From contig UQBX01000006.1 in the NCBI GenBank assembly GCA_900539425.1, positions 17,274-81,273 of the forward strand: a DNA stretch of 64,000 nucleotides, given 5' to 3'. A model generated the notes under the pieces. It worked only from the letters and a program-made list of their open reading frames with translations. It was not told where the DNA came from and ran no database searches. Origin of the DNA: an uncultured Oscillospiraceae bacterium. Its GTDB lineage: Bacteria; Bacillota; Clostridia; Oscillospirales; Acutalibacteraceae. Position 1 is the stretch's first letter, and every line of letters starts with the position of its first letter. The translations under genes were made by a program, and so were the position numbers. This document shows positions 59,416 to 64,000 of the stretch, in pieces.

Positions 59416-60333
59416 ATGGGCGATTTCGGAAAAGTAAACAGCTTGAAAGCGCCGAATAAAACACTTGCGCTTGTATTCCTTACCATGGCGCTTGTCTATA
59501 ATGTTATTTTCGGATTCATCAGAAACCCCGCAGGTACTGATAATACGCTCTCATATCTTGGCTATGATTATCCCCATGGATTTCTTATGTGGGGCATTCT
59601 TACTGCCGCCGCTCTGTTTCTTAATATCATATTTATGTATAAGAAATTCGGATACACCGGCAAAACGGGCACTGTATTTGCAATATGCGCTGTGTTTTTT
59701 ATGCCCGGCGTTGTTTTTATAAATGACTGGGGCTGGGAGCAAACTGCGCATTTAATAGTTACGCTTATATTTATAGCGTTAAATTCAATTGCCGTTCTGC
59801 TCTTCTTCATACATAATTTTAAAAATCATATAAAATATAAAATAACAACATTCGCAATTATTCTTGTGCTTGCAGGAATGATTGCGGTTCAGTTCACTTT
59901 AGGAAAAAGCGGATTGCTTGAATTGGTTCCCCTGTGGTTTGCCATGGTGTTGCTTTTTATATCAAATTTTACTAATTTTTATCCGCCGTTTCCGTCAAGT
60001 GGTACAGACTCTCCCAAACCAAAAAGCAGAAAAACGGCATTCCGTCTTGTTTCATTTCTCGGTATTTTCGGGGCGCATAATTTCTATATGAACAGAATTT
60101 ATAAGGGAGCGGGTCAGCTCATAATGAGCGTTATGGGCATTTTCCTGTGCCTTATCCCGGAAATCGGAATGGGCTATGTTAATGATATCTCGGGCGGGGA
60201 CGCAAAAATATGTGTTGCCGCCGGTATCTCATTTTTCTCGGGTGCAGCTGTGTGGGCAGCACGTGATTTCTTCCGCCTTAAAAATCTTGACGCGCTTGAG
60301 GTTTCGGATGATACAAATGATGATGAATTATAA
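59416..60333 (+). CDS. TM2-domain membrane protein
   Basis: The 305-residue protein has about five hydrophobic segments in its first 190 residues. A second unit (about 200-275) follows: the TM2 domain, with FGIFGAHNFYMNRIYKGAGQL. A charged linker with KPKSRKTA divides them. TM2 proteins are found in many bacteria and their job is not settled. The ribosome site GGAGGTG is strong. Confidence 0.75.
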   Translation: MGDFGKVNSLKAPNKTLALVFLTMALVYNVIFGFIRNPAGTDNTLSYLGYDYPHGFLMWGILTAAALFLNIIFMYKKFGYTGKTGTVFAICAVFFMPGVVFINDWGWEQTAHLIVTLIFIALNSIAVLLFFIHNFKNHIKYKITTFAIILVLAGMIAVQFTLGKSGLLELVPLWFAMVLLFISNFTNFYPPFPSSGTDSPKPKSRKTAFRLVSFLGIFGAHNFYMNRIYKGAGQLIMSVMGIFLCLIPEIGMGYVNDISGGDAKICVAAGISFFSGAAVWAARDFFRLKNLDALEVSDDTNDDEL

Positions 60334-60360
60334 AAAGCAGTCCCGCCGGGACTGCTTTTT
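60332..60360. terminator. Bidirectional terminator
   Basis: A near-perfect 14-bp palindromic stem (60332-60345 with 60347-60360) between the convergent TM2 and spoVAC genes; it contains the TM2-gene stop region. Confidence 0.88.
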
Positions 60361-60803
60361 CAGTACAGTTTGAAAATATATATTATTAAACCGTAAATAA
60401 ACGAACTTGCCGTACCGTATACTATAACCGGGCCTGCAATTGTGAACATCTGTGCCGCAGTGCCCAGTACCATTCCTTCCTGTTTGAATTCAAGAGCGGG
60501 GGATACCACAGAGTTTGCAAATCCTGTGATAGGCACGATAGTTCCTGCGCCCGCATGCCTTGCGATTTTATCAAACACGCCTATACCTGTTAGAATAGCT
60601 GTTATTATAATCACTACACACGGGGTTGCTATTTTTATATCGTCTCCGCTCAGACCAGCCATCCTGAAAAGCTCATTGAGTACTTGCCCGAAACAGCATA
60701 TTGTGCCGCCGAAAAGGAATGCTTTTATGCTGTTTAAAAGTTTCGGCGAACTGCCGCTTGCTCTGTTTGCCATTTCGCCGTATTCGCTTTTGCTTATTCC
60801 CAT
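60360..60803 (-). CDS. spoVAC: Stage V sporulation protein AC
   Basis: The ATG at 60803 (MGISKSEYGEM) has AAGGTGG upstream; a GTG at 60812 is less likely. The 147-residue protein has four hydrophobic segments and the family patterns FLFGGTICCFGQ and HAGAGTIVPITGFANSVVSPALEFKQEG. SpoVAC is the mechanosensitive channel part of the spore DPA-transport complex. It is transcribed on the minus strand, opposite to spoVAD and spoVAE. Confidence 0.94.
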   Translation of the reverse strand: MGISKSEYGEMANRASGSSPKLLNSIKAFLFGGTICCFGQVLNELFRMAGLSGDDIKIATPCVVIIITAILTGIGVFDKIARHAGAGTIVPITGFANSVVSPALEFKQEGMVLGTAAQMFTIAGPVIVYGTASSFIYGLIIYIFKLY

Positions 60804-60870
60804 TTTTACCACCTTTTTTTAAAATACTATTAAATATTGTTTAATATTTTTAATTAATTATTCAAATCAC

Positions 60871-60899
60871 TTGACAAATTATATAATTATCTGTAATAT
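60871..60899 (+). promoter_or_regulatory. Sigma-A-type promoter of the ABC ATPase gene
   Basis: Perfect TTGACA (60871-60876), 17-bp spacer, TAATAT (60894-60899), in an AT-rich region between divergent genes. Confidence 0.6.
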
Positions 60900-60930
60900 T
60901 TTAATATACTATTTGTAAAGGAAGATCACA

Positions 60931-61677
60931 ATGCACCTTATTGATGTAAGAAATGTGTATAAAATATATAATCCGGGCGAAAATCAGGTAAATGCCCTTG
61001 ACGGTGTTTCACTCACAATTGACGAAGGCGAGTTCGTGGCTATAATTGGTCAGTCGGGTTCAGGTAAATCAACCTTGATGAATATGCTTGGACTGCTTGA
61101 TGTTCCCACTTCAGGTGAATATTATATAAACGGCAGGCTTGTTGAGGATCTTACGGACGATGAAATGAGCGAAATCAGAAACAAGCAGATAGGTTTTATA
61201 TTTCAGGGCTTCAACCTTATTTCTTCACTGAATGCGCTCGAAAATGTTGAACTGCCGCTGGTTTACCGCGGTGTATCAAAAACGGAAAGGCGTGAACTTT
61301 CCGTTGCGGCTCTTGAAAAAGTAGGTCTTAAAGAACGTATGCACCATCTGCCCGCGGCGCTTTCAGGCGGTCAGCAGCAGAGAGTTGCAGTTGCAAGGGC
61401 AATCGCGGCCGCTCCTCCGGTAATTCTTGCCGATGAGCCAACAGGTAACCTTGATACACGCTCAACAAAAGACGTTATGCAGATACTTCATAATCTTAAA
61501 GATGACGGCAGAACGGTTATAGTAATTACTCATGACAATGAGATAGCCGAACAGGCAGAACGTGTTATCAGAATAAGAGACGGAAAAGTGGTTGAGGATT
61601 ACATAAATCCCGGCTTTGAGGAAAAATACGGCAGAAAAGCTAAAATGGATAATAAAAATCCTATTGATTTAGGATAA
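60931..61677 (+). CDS. ABC transporter ATP-binding protein (MacB/LolD-like)
   Basis: The 248-residue protein has Walker [10 protein letters not shown], signature [14 protein letters not shown], Walker [13 protein letters not shown] and an ITHD H-loop, in the sequence context of the MacB/LolD/FtsE class. No FtsX/MacB-type permease gene is adjacent: spoVAE follows. It may pair with a permease elsewhere. Confidence 0.9.
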   Translation: MHLIDVRNVYKIYNPGENQVNALDGVSLTIDEGEFVAIIGQSGSGKSTLMNMLGLLDVPTSGEYYINGRLVEDLTDDEMSEIRNKQIGFIFQGFNLISSLNALENVELPLVYRGVSKTERRELSVAALEKVGLKERMHHLPAALSGGQQQRVAVARAIAAAPPVILADEPTGNLDTRSTKDVMQILHNLKDDGRTVIVITHDNEIAEQAERVIRIRDGKVVEDYINPGFEEKYGRKAKMDNKNPIDLG

Positions 61678-61700
61678 AATTAAATTTGTGCGGTATATTA

Positions 61701-61738
61701 CACCTGCTGAGGCAAAAACTATCAGCAGGTGATTTTTT
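61701..61738 (+). terminator. Terminator-like hairpin that contains the spoVAE Shine-Dalgarno
   Basis: A perfect 10-bp stem (61701-61710 with 61722-61731) is followed by A and TTTTTT ending at the spoVAE ATG (61739). The 3' arm TCAGCAGGTG contains the AGGTG ribosome site. This is the same layout as the hairpin before spoVAD. Confidence 0.8.
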
Positions 61739-62095
61739 ATGATTTTTTTAAAAGCGTTTATTGTCGGCGGATTGATATGTGTTATAGGACAATTATTAAT
61801 AGACTGCACAAAAATGACTCCCGCAAGAATACTCGTTCTTTTCGTGTGCCTCGGTGTTCTGCTCGGCGGGTTGGGAATATATGATAAGCTTGTGGATTTT
61901 GCGGGCGCGGGAGCAACTATTCCTCTTACGGGGTTTGGAAACTCTCTTGCAAACGGAGTAAAGGACGCTGTGCGTGAAAGAGGATTTACAGGTATTATTA
62001 CGGGCGGACTTTCGTCTATGGCAGGCGGTGTAACGGTGGCAATGCTTTCGGCTCTTGTTGTATCCCTTGTTGCGCGCAGCAAAGATAAAAATTAA
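61739..62095 (+). CDS. spoVAE: Stage V sporulation protein AE
   Basis: The 118-residue protein has the SpoVAE(b) hydrophobic layout, with segments AFIVGGLICVIGQLLID, GVLLGGLGIYDKLVDFAGAGA and a C-terminal GLSSMAGGVTVAMLSALVVSL. It is a membrane component of the spore Ca-DPA channel. It lies about 0.9 kb from the divergent spoVAC start, separated by the ABC ATPase gene. Confidence 0.93.
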   Translation: MIFLKAFIVGGLICVIGQLLIDCTKMTPARILVLFVCLGVLLGGLGIYDKLVDFAGAGATIPLTGFGNSLANGVKDAVRERGFTGIITGGLSSMAGGVTVAMLSALVVSLVARSKDKN

Positions 62096-62174
62096 ATTTT
62101 TCCACCATATTGAAATAGCTCTGAGTGTGTGATAAAATTAATTAAGATATATTTTGTATTTACGGAGGATTTAT

Positions 62175-62504
62175 ATGAAAGCATTAACATACGAGCAGGT
62201 TGTTGAAGCATTCAGAGAAAGATTTAAAAATACAGATGTAAGCTCAGTGGCAGGCACTCTTGCATTTCAGATCAATATCGTAGGTAAACCCGAGGGCATA
62301 TTTTATGTGGAGATCAAAAACGGAGAGATTCATATTGAGCCTTACGAGTATTATGACCGCAACGCTATCCTGATTGCTTCTGCAGATAACCTTATAAAAC
62401 TTATCAACGGTAAGCTTGACCCTGTAATGGCATTCACCATGGGCAAACTTAAAGTTGAGGGCGATATCGGAGCAGCTCTTGAGCTTATAAAATTCCTTAA
62501 ATAA
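62175..62504 (+). CDS. SCP2 sterol-binding-domain protein
   Basis: The ATG at 62175 follows a GGAGG site, giving 109 residues; a start at 62154 would be unsupported. The sequence matches the SCP2 fold (ILIASADNLIKLINGKLDPVMAFTMGKLKVEGDIGAALEL). Bacterial SCP2 proteins bind lipids or act in acyl-chain handling; their role is not clear. It is preceded by an AT-rich region and followed by a terminator. Confidence 0.88.
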   Translation: MKALTYEQVVEAFRERFKNTDVSSVAGTLAFQINIVGKPEGIFYVEIKNGEIHIEPYEYYDRNAILIASADNLIKLINGKLDPVMAFTMGKLKVEGDIGAALELIKFLK

Positions 62505-62522
62505 TAGATTAAAATCAAAACA

Positions 62523-62550
62523 GCCGCCTGTTTAAAGGCGGCATTTTTTA
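62523..62550 (+). terminator. Terminator after the SCP2 gene
   Basis: A 7-bp stem (62523-62529 with 62536-62542) followed by a T-run. Confidence 0.75.
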
Positions 62551-62619
62551 TTTATTGATGTTTTATTTTTACTCACTGATTTTAAAATGCCCTATTTTGG
62601 CATAAAAGTTATTTTCTAC

Positions 62620-62648
62620 TTGTTTTAATTATAATTTTAATATATAAT
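62620..62648 (+). promoter_or_regulatory. Sigma-A-type promoter of the beta-glucosidase gene
   Basis: TTGTTT (62620-62625), 17-bp spacer, TATAAT (62643-62648). Confidence 0.6.
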
Positions 62649-62715
62649 ATAAACAAATAATAAACTGAGGAAGTGTGTTCGCATTTCCTTTAATTTTTGA
62701 CGGAGGGTAAATTAT

Positions 62716-64000
62716 ATGAAGCATGCAGATATCGTCAATAAAATGAGCCTGGAGCAAAAGGCAAAATTTGTTTCCGGTTACGATTATTGGCATCTTGAGG
62801 AAGCGCCTGATCTCGGGCTTCCCAAAATCATGGTTACGGACGGGCCTCACGGTCTTCGTAAGCAGAATCCCGATAAGAAAAGTTCAAGCGGTATCGGCCT
62901 TGGAAATTCAGTTCCCACCACATGTTTCCCGCCTGCGGCAACATCAGCCTGCTCATGGGATGAGGATCTTTTAAGGCAGGAGGGTGAAGCCCTTGCTGAG
63001 GAGTGTATTCAGGAAAAGGTTTCCGTAATTCTCGGCCCGGGCACAAACATTAAGCGTTCTCCCGTTTGCGGCAGAAACTTTGAGTATTTTTCGGAAGATC
63101 CGCTTCTTGCCGGTAAAATGAGCGCAAATCTTATCAACGGCTGTCAGTCAAAGGGCGTTGGTAACTCACTTAAGCACTTTGCCTGCAATTCGCAGGAAGC
63201 TTTCCGTATGGTAATAAACGAGGTTATCGACGAACGTGCTATCAGAGAGATATATTTCCCTGCTTTTGAGATAGCTGTTAAAGAATCCCAGCCGTGGACT
63301 GTTATGAACTCATACAACAGAATTAACGGCGAGTATGCATCTCAGAATAAATGGATGCAGGAAGATGTTCTTCGCGGAGAGTGGGGCTTTAAGGGTGTTG
63401 TTCTGACTGACTGGGGCGCATCTGTTGACAGAATTCCCGGCCTTGAAAACGGCACAGACCTTGAAATGCCGTCTTCAGGTACACTCAATACTCAGAAGAT
63501 CATAGAGGCTGTTAAGAGCGGCGAACTTGATATAAAAGTTCTTGATGAAAGAGTAGATAATGTAGTAGACCTTATTATCAAATCAAAGCCGAACCTTGAA
63601 AAGAACTATAAATATGACGTTGAAGCTCATCACAAACTTGCTCAGAAAGTTGCAGAGGGCTCAATGACGCTTCTTAAAAACGAGGAAAATATCCTTCCTC
63701 TTAAATCCGGCCAGAAAGTTGCCGTTATCGGCGAACTTGCAAAATCACCCAGATTCCAGGGCGCAGGCTCATCGGTTATTAATGCTACAAAGCTTGATAA
63801 TGCTTATGACTGCCTTGTTTCACTCGGCGTTGATGTTACATATGCTCAGGGTTATGAAAAGGGTAAAGACGTTGTTAATGATCAGCTCGTTTCAGAAGCC
63901 GTAACAGCGGCAAAATCAGCAGACGTGGCAGTAGTATTCGCAGGCCTTACAGAGGAATTTGAGGGCGAAGGATATGACAGAGTTGATATCAATATGCCTT
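62716..64000 (+). CDS. Glycoside hydrolase family 3 (beta-glucosidase-like), 3' end cut off by window edge
   Basis: The ATG at 62716 has a CGGAGGG site, and the frame runs open to the window edge, giving 428 residues of what should be a protein of about 700-800. The GH3 barrel shows VTDGPHGLRKQN, the KHFACNSQE segment, and the nucleophile Asp232 in VVLTDWGAS. The second domain begins near residue 300 (GSMTLLKNEENILPLK). There is no signal peptide. GH3 enzymes of this type hydrolyse beta-glucosides or xylosides from plant cell walls. Confidence 0.93.
   Translation, partial: MKHADIVNKMSLEQKAKFVSGYDYWHLEEAPDLGLPKIMVTDGPHGLRKQNPDKKSSSGIGLGNSVPTTCFPPAATSACSWDEDLLRQEGEALAEECIQEKVSVILGPGTNIKRSPVCGRNFEYFSEDPLLAGKMSANLINGCQSKGVGNSLKHFACNSQEAFRMVINEVIDERAIREIYFPAFEIAVKESQPWTVMNSYNRINGEYASQNKWMQEDVLRGEWGFKGVVLTDWGASVDRIPGLENGTDLEMPSSGTLNTQKIIEAVKSGELDIKVLDERVDNVVDLIIKSKPNLEKNYKYDVEAHHKLAQKVAEGSMTLLKNEENILPLKSGQKVAVIGELAKSPRFQGAGSSVINATKLDNAYDCLVSLGVDVTYAQGYEKGKDVVNDQLVSEAVTAAKSADVAVVFAGLTEEFEGEGYDRVDINMP

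Noticed and set aside
1..64000. CRISPR array, IS element, tRNA or rRNA genes
   Set aside because: No regularly spaced repeats, transposase genes, or tRNA/rRNA-like sequences were seen on reading; a dedicated search was not possible.

Overview
The window looks like chromosomal DNA of a spore-forming, carbohydrate-degrading gut Clostridium relative, most likely in the Oscillospiraceae (Ruminococcus-like). The grounds are spore genes (cotJA, cotJB, cotJC, ypeB, spoVAC, spoVAD, spoVAE), a secreted protein with a dockerin-like tail, GH43, GH13 and GH3 enzymes, glycogen phosphorylase, aspS next to gatCAB, and consensus sigma-A promoters with 17-bp spacers. Species is not determined. No rRNA, tRNA, IS element or CRISPR array was recognised.

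Layout. 1-9655: a cut-off membrane protein, a ferredoxin-type aldo/keto reductase, a Tet(M)-like translational GTPase fused to a YacP/Rae1-type NYN nuclease domain, a LysR gene divergent from a three-gene hydrolase operon, an esterase, and a LuxR-type regulator. 9789-13563: a sortase-anchored (SPDTG) surface protein, a GH43 lipoprotein and an ArsC/Spx-like protein. 13615-24958: the spore-coat gene cotJC, split in two by a 10.7-kb integrative element. 25157-29825: glycosyltransferases, a TVP38-like protein, a CoA-dependent-type acyltransferase, and a GT2/GtrA pair. 29887-38637: cotJA-cotJB, MazF, dUTPase, rpsU, aroQ, efp, a zinc-ribbon protein, a dockerin protein, ypeB, and proBA. 38685-49923: a flippase, glycogen phosphorylase, a GH13 enzyme, aspS, and gatCAB. 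50152-end: DUF3737, MATE, a GPH sugar symporter, a coiled-coil protein, an alpha-glucosidase, scattered spoVA genes, an O-acyltransferase, an ABC ATPase, an SCP2 protein and a cut-off GH3 beta-glucosidase.

The main discovery is the element at 14049-24776. A large serine recombinase lies at its right end. Its termini carry 24-bp imperfect inverted arms (21 of 24 identical) around a shared TACCT core, which is the shape of a serine-integrase attP site. Removing the DNA between the two cores joins the cotJC halves in frame into a 206-residue manganese-catalase-like coat protein with all the family's metal-ligand regions. The cargo has no recognisable phage or conjugation genes. It forms one metabolic kit: a nucleobase/nucleoside deaminase, the three subunits of a xanthine-dehydrogenase-type molybdenum hydroxylase, a FecCD-class ABC importer probably for molybdate, a ModE-type regulator, and a P-loop NTPase fused to a MocA-like cofactor cytidylyltransferase. 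This could be a skin-like element excised in the mother cell during sporulation. The sequence predicts precise excision but cannot show when or whether it happens.

Other points: two spoVA genes have terminator-like hairpins whose 3' arm contains their Shine-Dalgarno sequence; a 16-codon leader ORF precedes cotJA; a perfect palindrome covers a -10 box; and aspS-gatCAB suggests tRNA-dependent amidation.
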